Source: Aequorivita xiaoshiensis (GTDB taxonomy: Bacteria > Bacteroidota > Bacteroidia > Flavobacteriales > Flavobacteriaceae). From it: a stretch of DNA of 64,000 nucleotides. Below the pieces are notes generated by a model. That model was not told where the DNA came from and ran no database searches. It saw only the letters and a program-made list of their open reading frames with translations. Both the position numbers and the translations under genes were made by a program. The stretch spans positions 1-64,000 of the forward strand of contig NZ_JAIRBB010000008.1 of NCBI RefSeq assembly GCF_022008395.1. The letters run 5' to 3'. Numbering within the stretch: the first letter of the stretch is position 1; every line of letters starts with the position of its first letter. This document shows, one piece after another, positions 45,173 to 53,792 of the stretch.

Positions 45173-46315
45173 ATGAGCACTCAAATATTAGATAACGAGG
45201 TGTCGAACCTTATAGATTTAAATAATATAAAAAAGAAGAAAATAAATATTGCCATTTTCGGTCATGGCAATGTTGGTCGCCATTTAATAGACCAAATTAT
45301 ATCCTCTAAGGAAGAAATATCTAGAAGGCGCGATTTAGATTTGAATATTTTCGCAGTTGCAAATTCAAAAACAGTTTTGATTAAGCAAAAGGGTTTAAAT
45401 GAAAACTGGTTGGAAGAAAAACAGGAATTTGGACAAAAATTTAGCGTAGAGGATGTTATTTCCTTTGCAAAAAACCACAATCTTCAAAATCTGATTTTAG
45501 TTGATAACACGGCTGATGCTGAATTTGTGCATAATTATGAAACCTTTGTTGAAAATGGTTTTCACTTGGTATCTTCAAATAAGATTGCCAATACTTTAAA
45601 CTTGAAGTTTTACCAAAACCTTCGAAAAAAGTTAACTGCAAAAAAGCGTCATTATTTATATGAAACAAATGTTGGAGCTGGACTTCCATTGATAGATACC
45701 ATCAAACTATTACATCTTTCAGGAGAAAATATCACTCGTATTCGAGGTGTGTTTTCTGGTTCCTTAAGTTATATATTCAACACGTTTTCAGAGTCTGATA
45801 GAACTTTTAGTTCAGTTTTAAGATCGGCAATTGATAAAGGATATACTGAGCCTGACCCGAGGGAAGACCTTTGTGGTAATGACGTTGGAAGGAAATTGCT
45901 TATCTTGGCGCGTGAATTGGATTTGCACAATGAATTGAAAGATATTACAATTCAGAATTTAATTCCTAAGGATTTACGGAACGTTTCAAAAGAAGAGTTT
46001 TTGGGAAGATTGAAAGAGTTGGATGTTCCGTTTCAAATTAAAAAGAAAAACCAGTCCAAGGACTTTGTTTTTCGATATGTAGCAGATTTGCACGGCGATT
46101 TGTCTAAGGAAACGGGAGCTCTTTTAAACGTAAGTTTAGTAAGTGTTTCTAAAAATAGCATGTTAGGTGCTTTAAAAGGAAGCGATTCAATTTTTGAAAT
46201 ATACACAGAGAGTTACGGTGATAATCCAATTGTAATTCAAGGCGCCGGAGCTGGTGCAGCTGTTACTGCTCGTGGTGTTTTTGGAGATATTTTGAGAATA
46301 AGTGATAAAGATTAA
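45173..46315 (+). CDS. hom: Homoserine dehydrogenase
   Basis: This enzyme reduces aspartate semialdehyde to homoserine for methionine and threonine. The 380-residue product has the NAD(P) loop FGHGNVGRHL (about residues 27-36), ASSNK-type LVSSNKIANT, the substrate motif ETNVGAGLPLIDT and GVFSGSLSYIFN. It looks like the dehydrogenase half of the bifunctional ThrA/MetL type without the kinase. The chosen ATG at 45173 starts the usual short N-terminus (MSTQILDNEVSN); the frame extends upstream through the metX stop. Confidence 0.94.
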   Translation: MSTQILDNEVSNLIDLNNIKKKKINIAIFGHGNVGRHLIDQIISSKEEISRRRDLDLNIFAVANSKTVLIKQKGLNENWLEEKQEFGQKFSVEDVISFAKNHNLQNLILVDNTADAEFVHNYETFVENGFHLVSSNKIANTLNLKFYQNLRKKLTAKKRHYLYETNVGAGLPLIDTIKLLHLSGENITRIRGVFSGSLSYIFNTFSESDRTFSSVLRSAIDKGYTEPDPREDLCGNDVGRKLLILARELDLHNELKDITIQNLIPKDLRNVSKEEFLGRLKELDVPFQIKKKNQSKDFVFRYVADLHGDLSKETGALLNVSLVSVSKNSMLGALKGSDSIFEIYTESYGDNPIVIQGAGAGAAVTARGVFGDILRISDKD

Positions 46316-46323
46316 AAAAAGAT

Positions 46324-46405
46324 TTAAGACGGCTGCGTTGTAAGAAGCTAGACCTAAAACTAAAAATACAAAAATAGTACTAGGCGTTTTTTCTTACCGT
46401 TTTAA
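46324..46405. promoter_or_regulatory. Nested inverted repeat in front of the OsmC gene
   Basis: Outer arms TTAAGACG / CGTTTTAA (one G-T) and inner arms GTAAGAA / TTCTTAC (46340-46346, 46391-46397) flank an A-rich core with a CTAG...CTAG pair. It fills most of the 119-bp gap between hom and the OsmC gene. No T-run follows, so it does not look like an ordinary terminator. It may be a structured leader or a decayed mobile palindrome. Confidence 0.4.
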
Positions 46406-46434
46406 GCATTAGTAATAAAAGAAAACTTATAAAT

Positions 46435-46869
46435 ATGAAAGTAAATTTAGAGCGTAAAAACGATAAGTTTTTATTTGAAGCAAAAGGAAATTCTGGAGTT
46501 CCGGTTTATATAGACAACAAAACAGATGAGGCTTCCAAAGGAGCTAGTCCTATGGAACTTTTATTAATGGGTGTTGGAGGATGTAGTGCCATTGATGTTA
46601 TTTCAATATTAAAAAAACAAAGACAAGAAATTACTTCTTATAAAATGGAAGTAGAAGGTCAACGCGAAGAAGTTCGTGAGGCAAAACCATTTAAAGCTAT
46701 TCACGTAACACTTTATTTGGAAGGTGATATTGATGAAGCTAAAGCAGTTCGCGCAGCAAAATTAAGCTTCGAGAAATATTGTTCAGTTTCAATAACTATG
46801 GAGGCTTCGGTAAAAGTGACTTATAGCATTGAGTTAAATGGAAAGAATTTAAATATTCTAGAGGGTTAA
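46435..46869 (+). CDS. OsmC family protein
   Basis: The 144-residue product has the OsmC/Ohr layout: a beta N-terminus, PMELLLMGVGGCSAIDVISI with the first catalytic-position Cys at about 52, and a second Cys in SFEKYCSVS near 121. Both Cys are in place for a peroxidase role. It belongs to the general OsmC group (YhfA-like) rather than clearly to Ohr. It follows hom in the same direction but after the structured gap. Confidence 0.88.
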   Translation: MKVNLERKNDKFLFEAKGNSGVPVYIDNKTDEASKGASPMELLLMGVGGCSAIDVISILKKQRQEITSYKMEVEGQREEVREAKPFKAIHVTLYLEGDIDEAKAVRAAKLSFEKYCSVSITMEASVKVTYSIELNGKNLNILEG

Positions 46870-46907
46870 GCTAAACTTGTATTAGGTTATATTTAATTTC
46901 CATTTAA

Positions 46908-47849
46908 ATGATTCCATCCCAGCGTGAAGTAGAAGAGGCTTATGAACGTGTGAAGCCATACGTTCACAAAACACCTGTGCTAAAACCTTCTTTTTTAAAT
47001 GAAGTTTCAGGTGTTGAAATATATTTCAAATGTGAAAATTTTCAGCGAATGGGTGCATTTAAAATGCGTGGTGCCGTAAACGCTATCCTTCAGCTTTCTG
47101 AAGCTCAGAGAAAGGCAGGAGTTGTGACGCATTCATCAGGAAATTTTGCACAAGCTTTGTCCTTAGCTGCAAAAAACTTGGGAGTTAAAGCATATATTGT
47201 AATGCCTAAAAACGCACCCCAAGTAAAAAAGGAGGCCGTTGAAGGTTATGGCGGAATCATCACAGAATCTGAATCAACACCAATTGCCAGAGAGCAGGAA
47301 GCCGAGAGGATTCAAAATGAAACTGCGGCAACTTTTATTCATCCTTCAAACGATAAAAATGTAATCCTTGGGAATGCGACATCAGCTTTAGAATTGTTAA
47401 AAACGCATCAGAATTTAGATTATCTGTTTGCGCCAGTTGGGGGCGGAGGATTAATTGCAGGTGCTTCTGTTGCAGTAAAATATTTCGGAAAGAATTGTAA
47501 AACAATTGGTGGAGAACCTTTTGAAGTAGATGATGCTTTCCGAAGTCTTCAAACAGGAAAAATAGAGTCCAACAAAACCACAAACACCATCGCCGACGGA
47601 CTTAAAACATCTCTTGGGGATGTTAATTTTCCTATTATTAAAAATTTGGTTTCAGAAATAATCAGAGTTGAAGAAACCGAAATAATTTCAGCAATGAAAC
47701 TCATTTGGGAGCGTTTAAAAATTGTTGTAGAACCTTCTAGTGCTGTGGCTTTAGCTGCTCTGCTTCGCGAGAGACAAAGATTTCAGAATAAGAAAATTGG
47801 AATTATTATTTCAGGGGGAAATGTGGATTTAAAAAATTTACCATTCTAA
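46908..47849 (+). CDS. PLP-dependent threonine/serine dehydratase
   Basis: This fold-type II PLP enzyme has the PLP Lys52 in ENFQRMGAFKMRGAVN, THSSGNFAQALSLAA (phosphate/substrate loop) and the Gly-rich VGGGGLIAGASV. The product is 313 residues, without an ACT regulatory domain, so it is a catabolic-type dehydratase or serine racemase rather than the biosynthetic IlvA (about 500). The reaction is most likely threonine to 2-oxobutyrate or serine to pyruvate. Confidence 0.88.
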   Translation: MIPSQREVEEAYERVKPYVHKTPVLKPSFLNEVSGVEIYFKCENFQRMGAFKMRGAVNAILQLSEAQRKAGVVTHSSGNFAQALSLAAKNLGVKAYIVMPKNAPQVKKEAVEGYGGIITESESTPIAREQEAERIQNETAATFIHPSNDKNVILGNATSALELLKTHQNLDYLFAPVGGGGLIAGASVAVKYFGKNCKTIGGEPFEVDDAFRSLQTGKIESNKTTNTIADGLKTSLGDVNFPIIKNLVSEIIRVEETEIISAMKLIWERLKIVVEPSSAVALAALLRERQRFQNKKIGIIISGGNVDLKNLPF

Positions 47850-47978
47850 ATTTTATTTCAAATTAATATTCTGTAAAAGCTTAGGGGTGAACGTTAAAGG
47901 TAGAAGCGAGAAAAAGAAAAGAAATGCTCTAATTCAATGTTTATAGTTTAGTTTATCTTTATCGCCGATAAAAAAAAT

Positions 47979-49088
47979 ATGAAGCATTTTCTTTTAAAAT
48001 TTACTGTTCTTTTAATTAGTCTTCCAATTTTTTCTCAAGAAAAAGAGTTGAAGCCTGTTTCCTTAGAAGCGGATTTTTTCTACGGAACTATTCTAGAACA
48101 CAATTTCGATATTCAGCATGTAATTACGGGTCATCCCACGGGTTTTATACTTTCGTTTAATCGAAAAACTTATGGTTTTAATGAATGGGAGCGTAGATAT
48201 AACTATCCAGACTGGGGGTTTACGTTAGCGCATCAAAATCTTCACAACGAATTTTTAGGCAAAGCTGTAGGTGTTTACGGCCATTTTAATTGGTATTTTT
48301 TAAACAGATATTTAATGTTACGTGTAGGACAAGGAGTTGTTTATGCCTCAGATCCTTTTAACCCTGATACAAACTATAACAACAGTGCCTACGGAAGCCA
48401 TTTACTAAGTTCAACTTTTTTGAAAGGAAATTTTGTGCGTGAAAATATTTGGAAAGGTCTAGGTTTCCACGCAGGTTTCACACTCATTCACTACAGTAAT
48501 GCAAATTTAAAAGCACCTAATAATAGTACCAACACCTTTGCATTAAACGCAGGTTTGAGCTATCAATTAGATTACAAAGAATTTCCCGAGTATATTAAAA
48601 AAGAAGATTCCCTTAGTAGAACTTATGCCGAAAAATTCAAATATAATCTTGCTTTTAGAACTGGTATAAACGAAAGTGATGTAATAGGTTTAGGTCAGGA
48701 GCCTTTCTATGTAATTTCAGCATTTGTAGATAAAAGAATCAATTATAAAAGCACCTTTACAGCAGGTGTTGATATTTACTTTTCAATGTTTTTAAAAGAA
48801 TTGATTAAATATCGTTCAATAGCCTATCCTGAAGACGGCCTGTCTGGGGATGAAGATTATAAGCGTGTTGGGGCTTTTATTGGTCACGAATGGCGTTTTA
48901 ATAAAGTTGCTTTTGTAAGTCAGTTAGGGTATTATGTTTACTGGCCTTATGAGTTTGAAAATAGGGTTTATAATCGATTAGGATTAAAACGATATTTCTT
49001 TGACGATAAGGTGTTTGCAGCAATAACATTGCACGCACATTGGGCAAAGGCCGAAGCTGTTGAATTTGGAATTGGGTATAGGCTTTAA
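47979..49088 (+). CDS. PagL-like acyloxyacyl hydrolase, outer membrane
   Basis: The 369-residue product has a signal peptide (MKHFLLKFTVLLISLPIFSQ) and beta-barrel-like strands. The HYSNANLKAPN motif begins at residue 171, which matches the His-Ser catalytic region of lipid A 3-O-deacylase PagL. It is longer than PagL (about 170 residues in other bacteria), as is usual in this phylum's 'acyloxyacyl hydrolase' family. It may remove acyl chains from lipid A. The following lipoprotein is 11 nt away. Confidence 0.85.
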   Translation: MKHFLLKFTVLLISLPIFSQEKELKPVSLEADFFYGTILEHNFDIQHVITGHPTGFILSFNRKTYGFNEWERRYNYPDWGFTLAHQNLHNEFLGKAVGVYGHFNWYFLNRYLMLRVGQGVVYASDPFNPDTNYNNSAYGSHLLSSTFLKGNFVRENIWKGLGFHAGFTLIHYSNANLKAPNNSTNTFALNAGLSYQLDYKEFPEYIKKEDSLSRTYAEKFKYNLAFRTGINESDVIGLGQEPFYVISAFVDKRINYKSTFTAGVDIYFSMFLKELIKYRSIAYPEDGLSGDEDYKRVGAFIGHEWRFNKVAFVSQLGYYVYWPYEFENRVYNRLGLKRYFFDDKVFAAITLHAHWAKAEAVEFGIGYRL

Positions 49089-49099
49089 GTACGAAAAAA

Positions 49100-49849
49100 A
49101 TGAAGAAAATAGCATATCTATTAATAGTGTTACTAACGGTTAGCTGCAATTCAGATTCTGGTTGGAACTGTACGCAAACCGCTGGAGATATAATACAAAC
49201 TGAAGTTGGTGTTCCCGAGTTTACCAAAGTTCTAGTTGCTCAGCGAACAAAACTTATCGTACAGCAAGGAGAAGAGCAAAAAGTTGTGGTGGAAACAGGT
49301 GAAAACTTGTTAAGCGATGTTGAGGTTTCAGTTGTGGATGGTGTGCTCAAAATATATAATCACAATTCCTGTAATCTAGTTCGAGATTACGGCCTGACAA
49401 AAATTTTTGTAACCTCTCCAAATCTTACTGAAATTCGCAGTAGTACGGGGTATTTAACTGAGAGCATTGGTGTTTTGAGATATCCCAAATTGAGTTTGCT
49501 TTCGGAAGATTTTGGGATGGAAGATGAGTATCATACGAATGGCGATTTTAAAATTAATCTAGAGGTAGAAAACCTAACAGTTTCGGCAAATGGGCTTTCT
49601 AAGTTTTACTTAAGTGGAAAAGCTACAAATGCTAGTTTTGGATTGTATGCTAGTGATTGTAGAATTTATTCAGAAGACTTAGTAGTTCAAAATTTAAATG
49701 TATATCACCGAAGTGCGGGACCAATGGTGGTAAACCCTCAACAATCAATTAAAGGAAAAATTGTCGGTTTGGGCGATGTTATATCTAAAAATAAACCTCC
49801 TGTAGTGGAAGTTGAAGAGTTATATCGTGGTAGACTTATTTTTGAGTAG
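49100..49849 (+). CDS. DUF2807 (GIN domain) lipoprotein
   Basis: The 249-residue product has a lipobox (MKKIAYLLIVLLTVSC, Cys16) and a beta-solenoid-like region with VSVVDGVLKIYN, LTEIRSSTGYL, LTVSANGLSKFYLSG and a final IKGKIVGLGD. These repeats are typical of the head GIN domain. It is co-directional with the PagL-like gene, 11 nt apart. Its last 14 bp overlap the 3' end of the convergent gldA. Confidence 0.86.
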   Translation: MKKIAYLLIVLLTVSCNSDSGWNCTQTAGDIIQTEVGVPEFTKVLVAQRTKLIVQQGEEQKVVVETGENLLSDVEVSVVDGVLKIYNHNSCNLVRDYGLTKIFVTSPNLTEIRSSTGYLTESIGVLRYPKLSLLSEDFGMEDEYHTNGDFKINLEVENLTVSANGLSKFYLSGKATNASFGLYASDCRIYSEDLVVQNLNVYHRSAGPMVVNPQQSIKGKIVGLGDVISKNKPPVVEVEELYRGRLIFE

Positions 49850-50735
49850 TAAGTTCGGTAAACAGCCTTTCTAAGGTTGTGTTTTTCTGATGCAGTTGAA
49901 GGATTTTTAAGCCATTGTCGTGCGCAAAATCAAAAACTTTTCCTCGCATATCTTGTTCGGTATTGAAGTATAGCTGATATACAAAACCTATAGAGTTCTC
50001 AACCTTATCAATTTTGGGAAGTTGTTGTAAGGCAACATCTTCAACACGATAGTCGAATTCTACTTCAATAATTTGTTGCTTGTTCTTTTTAAGGTCGGCG
50101 AGTTTCTTGTCTAAAACAATTTCTCCTTTATTTATAATAATCACACGATCGCAAATAGCTTCCACTTCCTGCATAATATGGGTAGAAAGCAGCACTGTTT
50201 TATGTTCCCCAACATTCTTAATTAGCTGACGTATTTCAATCAACTGGTTAGGGTCTAAACCGGTTGTAGGTTCGTCAAGTATTAAAACATCTGGATCGTG
50301 AAGAAGTGCATTTGCTAATCCAACTCGTTGTCTGTATCCTTTTGAAAGTTGTCCAATTTTTTTATTTGCTTCAGGGGTAAGCCCGGTTTTTTCAATAACA
50401 CTTTCAACCTCAGATTTTGGAATATTATATATACCTGCATTAAAAAGAAGGTATTCCCGAACGTACATATCTAAATAAAGAGGGTTGTGCTCAGGCAAGT
50501 ATCCTACACTCTTTTTAACTGAAATATCGTCTTTAGATACTTCAAAATCATTTACAATTGCAACACCTTCCGAAGCAGGAATATAGGTGGTTAAAATCTT
50601 CATCATTGTAGATTTTCCAGCACCATTAGGGCCAAGAAAACCAACAATTTCACCTTTTTCTACTGAAAATGAAACATTGTTCAGCGCTTTTTGTTCGCCG
50701 TAGGTTTTGGTTATATTTTCTACTTTAATAGACAT
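49836..50735 (-). CDS. gldA: Gliding-motility ABC transporter ATPase GldA
   Basis: The 299-residue product is an ABC ATPase with Walker A GPNGAGKST (about 34-42), Q-loop, signature LSKGYRQRVG, Walker B VLILDEPTTG and the switch His (LLSTHIM). The C-terminal extension fits GldA, which forms an ABC transporter with GldF and GldG needed for gliding in Flavobacterium. GldF and GldG are not in this window. Its 3' end overlaps the DUF2807 gene by 14 bp in convergent orientation. Confidence 0.9.
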   Translation of the reverse strand: MSIKVENITKTYGEQKALNNVSFSVEKGEIVGFLGPNGAGKSTMMKILTTYIPASEGVAIVNDFEVSKDDISVKKSVGYLPEHNPLYLDMYVREYLLFNAGIYNIPKSEVESVIEKTGLTPEANKKIGQLSKGYRQRVGLANALLHDPDVLILDEPTTGLDPNQLIEIRQLIKNVGEHKTVLLSTHIMQEVEAICDRVIIINKGEIVLDKKLADLKKNKQQIIEVEFDYRVEDVALQQLPKIDKVENSIGFVYQLYFNTEQDMRGKVFDFAHDNGLKILQLHQKNTTLERLFTELTTQK

Positions 50736-50751
50736 ATTGAAATAAGTTGAG

Positions 50752-50759
50752 CAAAGTTA
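50752..50759 (-). promoter_or_regulatory. Candidate -7 element for gldA
   Basis: CAAAGTTA on the plus strand reads TAACTTTG on the minus strand, an exact match, 16 nt before the gldA ATG. Confidence 0.5.
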
Positions 50760-50853
50760 CACAATGAACGCATTTAAACTTTTTAGATTGTAGAAATTTT
50801 CAAAGAGTTTAATAAAATGGCAAATTAAGTCTTTTTAACAATACATAAATGTT

Positions 50854-50861
50854 TACCTTAG
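50854..50861 (+). promoter_or_regulatory. Near-match -7 element before the aromatic leader
   Basis: TACCTTAG differs from TAnnTTTG by one base and lies 17 nt before the leader-peptide ATG. It is a weak candidate on its own but is in a sensible place. Confidence 0.35.
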
Positions 50862-50878
50862 CACTATATTATTACAAG

Positions 50879-50932
50879 ATGAACACGATTTTTAACATCA
50901 TTAACCTTTGGCAATTCTATTTTATAAAATAG
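50879..50932 (+). CDS. Aromatic leader peptide (attenuator)
   Basis: The 17-residue frame reads MNTIFNIINLWQFYFIK. Five of its residues are Phe, Trp or Tyr, and the block WQFYF is consecutive (codons 50909-50923). It stops 41 nt before a terminator hairpin that precedes DAHP synthase-chorismate mutase. This is the layout of a ribosome-stall attenuator for aromatic amino acids. It is far too short for automatic gene calls. The role is inferred from composition and position. Confidence 0.7.
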   Translation: MNTIFNIINLWQFYFIK

Positions 50933-50935
50933 GAG

Positions 50936-50982
50936 CGGGATGGTTGTGTAGTTAATTGTATTATAAAACATTTAAAGTCCCG
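50936..50982 (+). promoter_or_regulatory. Possible antiterminator pairing in the aromatic attenuator
   Basis: CGGGAT (50936-50941) can pair with GTCCCG (50977-50982), which is part of the terminator's left arm, over 6 bp with one G-T. A ribosome at the leader stop codon would cover 50936-50941; a ribosome stalled on the aromatic codons would leave it free. Confidence 0.5.
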
Positions 50983-51004
50983 GAAAATTTCTGGGACTTT
51001 TTTT
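50974..51004 (+). terminator. Attenuator terminator before DAHP synthase
   Basis: The stem AAAGTCCC / GGGACTTT (50974-50981, 50993-51000) with inner GAAA / TTTC pairs is followed by a run of seven T. It lies between the leader peptide and the structural gene. Confidence 0.85.
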
Positions 51005-51146
51005 ATTTAAAAGAAATAATAACAGTTTAATATCAAGATAACTAATATTATAGTTGGCTAATTATCTTTAAAACATTGTAATGTGTTTACTTTGCAAATG
51101 TTTTGTTTGGAGGTACAAAACCCTATTAGAATTTAAAGTTTAGTAT

Positions 51147-52229
51147 ATGGAAAACACTAAATCATTGCGCAATTGGTTGAACGCTATGGAGCTCTCTCAT
51201 CCTTTGGTGATTGCAGGACCTTGTAGTGCAGAAACAGAAGAACAAGTTTTGAAAATAGCGCATCAGTTAAAACAAACTGACGCCACGGTATTACGTGCAG
51301 GAATTTGGAAGCCTCGTACAAGACCTGGAAACTTTGAAGGTGTTGGCGCTTTAGGATTAAAGTGGCTTCAAAAAGCAAAACAAGAAACAGGTTTAATGAC
51401 TGCTACCGAGGTAGCAAACGCCAATCACGTAGATTTAGCGTTAAAGCACGATGTAGACATACTATGGGTAGGAGCAAGAACAACTGTTTCACCTTTTATT
51501 GTTCAGGAAATTGCTGATGCTTTAAAAGGAACCGATAAAATTGTTTTGATAAAGAATCCCGTTAACCCAGACTTAGCCTTATGGTTAGGCGCTGTTGAGC
51601 GATTTTACGCATCAGACGTAAAGAAACTTGGGGTAATTCATCGTGGATTTTCAACTTATGAGAAAACTCGCTATAGAAACAATCCTGAATGGCAAATCCC
51701 TATTGACCTTCAAAATAAATTTCCAGATTTACCCTTAATATTAGATCCTTCGCATATTGCAGGACGAAGGGATATCATTTTTGAACTTTGCCAAACAGCT
51801 TTAGATTTAAACTACGATGGCTTAATGGTTGAAACGCATTACGACCCTGATAATGCTTGGAGTGATGCTGCACAACAGATTACGCCAACAACCTTAGATA
51901 AGATGACGGTCGATCTTAGAATTCGAAAACAAGAAGGTGATGCCGTTGAGTTTAACAACAAGCTAGCAACACTACGTACACAAATAGATGTAATAGACCG
52001 TCAATTAATCGATTCTCTAGGGAATCGTATGAGGATTGCCGATAAAATTGGCTTGTTGAAAAAGAAAAACAATGTAGCCATTCTGCAAACAAAGCGATGG
52101 AATGAGATTTTAGGAAAAATGATTTTAGAAGGAGAAGAAAACAACCTCAGTGAAGAATTTATTTTAAAAATATATAAAGCTATTCATCAAGAATCTATTA
52201 ACCATCAGAAAAAGGTGATTAATGAATAG
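51147..52229 (+). CDS. Bifunctional DAHP synthase / chorismate mutase
   Basis: The N-terminal ~260 residues are a DAHP synthase of the KDO8PS-like type, with IAGPCSAE, AGIWKPRTRPGNFEGVG, VGARTTVSPF and LDPSHIAGRRD. It joins PEP and erythrose-4-phosphate as the first step of the shikimate pathway. The C-terminal ~90 residues (from about 270) are a type II (AroQ) chorismate mutase with LRTQIDVIDRQLIDSLGNRM and KIGLLKKKNN. The fusion is typical of Bacteroidota. An aromatic attenuator lies just upstream. Trace TTACTTTG at about 51089 could be a second promoter. Confidence 0.93.
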   Translation: MENTKSLRNWLNAMELSHPLVIAGPCSAETEEQVLKIAHQLKQTDATVLRAGIWKPRTRPGNFEGVGALGLKWLQKAKQETGLMTATEVANANHVDLALKHDVDILWVGARTTVSPFIVQEIADALKGTDKIVLIKNPVNPDLALWLGAVERFYASDVKKLGVIHRGFSTYEKTRYRNNPEWQIPIDLQNKFPDLPLILDPSHIAGRRDIIFELCQTALDLNYDGLMVETHYDPDNAWSDAAQQITPTTLDKMTVDLRIRKQEGDAVEFNNKLATLRTQIDVIDRQLIDSLGNRMRIADKIGLLKKKNNVAILQTKRWNEILGKMILEGEENNLSEEFILKIYKAIHQESINHQKKVINE

Positions 52230-52294
52230 AGTCGTAAAAATTATTGAGTATTTTCGTAAATCTTGAATACTAAACATTGAATCAATGAATTATA

Positions 52295-53248
52295 ATGAAA
52301 GGCATAGTTTATAAATCTACCGGAAGTTGGTATTCTGTTAAGGCAGAAGATGGAACTTTTTACGATTGTCGTATTAAAGGGAAATTTCGCATTGGCGGGA
52401 TAAAAAGCACAAACCCTGTAGCGGTAGGCGATCACGTATTGTTTGATGTGGATAACAAAGGAGATGAAACGGTAGGTGTGATAAAGCATATTGAAGAGCG
52501 TGAAAACTATATCATTCGTAAATCGGTTAACCTTTCAAAGCAAACACACATTATTGCATCAAATATCGATGTTGCGTTTTTACTAATAACCCTTAACAAC
52601 CCACCAACGTTTACCACTTTTATAGATCGATTTTTAGTTACGGCAGAAGCTTATCATATTAACGCTGTACTTCTTTTTAATAAAGTTGATACGTACGACG
52701 AAGACGAATTGCTTGAAATAAAGTACCTAGCAGCAGTATATCGAAATATTGGTTACGAATGTATAGGTATTTCAGCCACTACAGGCAAGAATATCGATAA
52801 GGTAAAAGCCATAATGAAGGACAAGGTAACAATGTTTTCAGGACATAGTGGTGTTGGGAAGTCTACTTTGGTAAATGCAATTGAGCCTGGATTAGATTTA
52901 AAAACTTCAAAAATTTCTGAACAGCACTTACAAGGACAACATACTACAACTTTTGCTGAAATGTTCGACCTTTCTTTTGGCGGGCAGATTATTGATACTC
53001 CCGGCATTAAAGGCTTTGGTGTGGTAGAAATTGATAAAGAAGAATTAGGAGACTACTTTCCAGAGTTTTTTGAATTAAAAGAGCATTGCAAGTTTAACAA
53101 CTGTCTTCACTTAGAAGAACCCCATTGTGCTGTAAAAGAGGCATTAGAAACAGAGGAAATAGCCTGGTCTCGATATAAAAGTTATCTGCAAATTTTAGAA
53201 GGCGAAGAAGAACACTTCCGAAAAGATATTTATAACAATGAAAAGTAA
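52295..53248 (+). CDS. rsgA: Ribosome small subunit-dependent GTPase A
   Basis: RsgA helps mature the 30S subunit. The 317-residue product has an N-terminal OB-fold (GKFRIGGIKSTNPVAVGDHV), a circularly permuted GTPase domain with NKVD, the P-loop GHSGVGKST and DTPGIKGFG, and a C-terminal zinc motif CKFNNCLHLEEPHC (Cys-x4-Cys-x-His-x5-Cys). All motifs are intact. Confidence 0.96.
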   Translation: MKGIVYKSTGSWYSVKAEDGTFYDCRIKGKFRIGGIKSTNPVAVGDHVLFDVDNKGDETVGVIKHIEERENYIIRKSVNLSKQTHIIASNIDVAFLLITLNNPPTFTTFIDRFLVTAEAYHINAVLLFNKVDTYDEDELLEIKYLAAVYRNIGYECIGISATTGKNIDKVKAIMKDKVTMFSGHSGVGKSTLVNAIEPGLDLKTSKISEQHLQGQHTTTFAEMFDLSFGGQIIDTPGIKGFGVVEIDKEELGDYFPEFFELKEHCKFNNCLHLEEPHCAVKEALETEEIAWSRYKSYLQILEGEEEHFRKDIYNNEK

Positions 53249-53278
53249 ATATTCAATTACAAAAAGTATTAAATCATA

Positions 53279-53731
53279 ATGCGTGCATTAATTCAAAGGG
53301 TTAAAAAAGCATCAGTTACCATTGAAGGAAAAATTTATTCTGAAATCAATCAAGGTTTGCTTATTTTAATAGGAATAGAAGCCGAGGATACTCAAGAAGA
53401 CATAGATTGGTTGGCTAGTAAAATAGCTAAAATGAGGATTTTTTCTGATGAAAACGACGCTATGAATCTCTCTGTGCAAGATGTTGAAGGTGAGTGTTTA
53501 GTAGTAAGCCAATTTACACTTCACGCAAGTACAAAAAAAGGAAACCGCCCATCGTTTATAAAAGCAGCTAGGCCCGAAATTGCAATTCCCTTGTATGAAG
53601 AATTTATTCTGCAGTTAGAAAACATCACCAATAAGAAGGTTAAAACTGGAAGCTTCGGCGCGATGATGGATATTTGTTTAATAAACGAGGGGCCTGTTAC
53701 AATTTGGATTGATTCAAAAAACAGAGAATAA
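53279..53731 (+). CDS. dtd: D-aminoacyl-tRNA deacylase
   Basis: Dtd removes D-amino acids (and glycine from tRNA-Ala) from mischarged tRNA. The 150-residue product has the SQFTLHASTKKGNRPSF motif and the Gly-cisPro loop NEGPVTIWID that gives chiral proofreading. It is 30 nt downstream of rsgA, probably in the same unit. Confidence 0.96.
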   Translation: MRALIQRVKKASVTIEGKIYSEINQGLLILIGIEAEDTQEDIDWLASKIAKMRIFSDENDAMNLSVQDVEGECLVVSQFTLHASTKKGNRPSFIKAARPEIAIPLYEEFILQLENITNKKVKTGSFGAMMDICLINEGPVTIWIDSKNRE

Positions 53732-53792
53732 TTCCTTTAACCTTTTTTTAACTTTTATAAGTTTCATATATTGGTCCGCTGTAAAGCCGATT

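Noticed and set aside
53709-53792. N-terminal extension of the first DUF3857 gene
   Set aside because: It overlaps dtd and would put a signal peptide 28 residues inside the protein.
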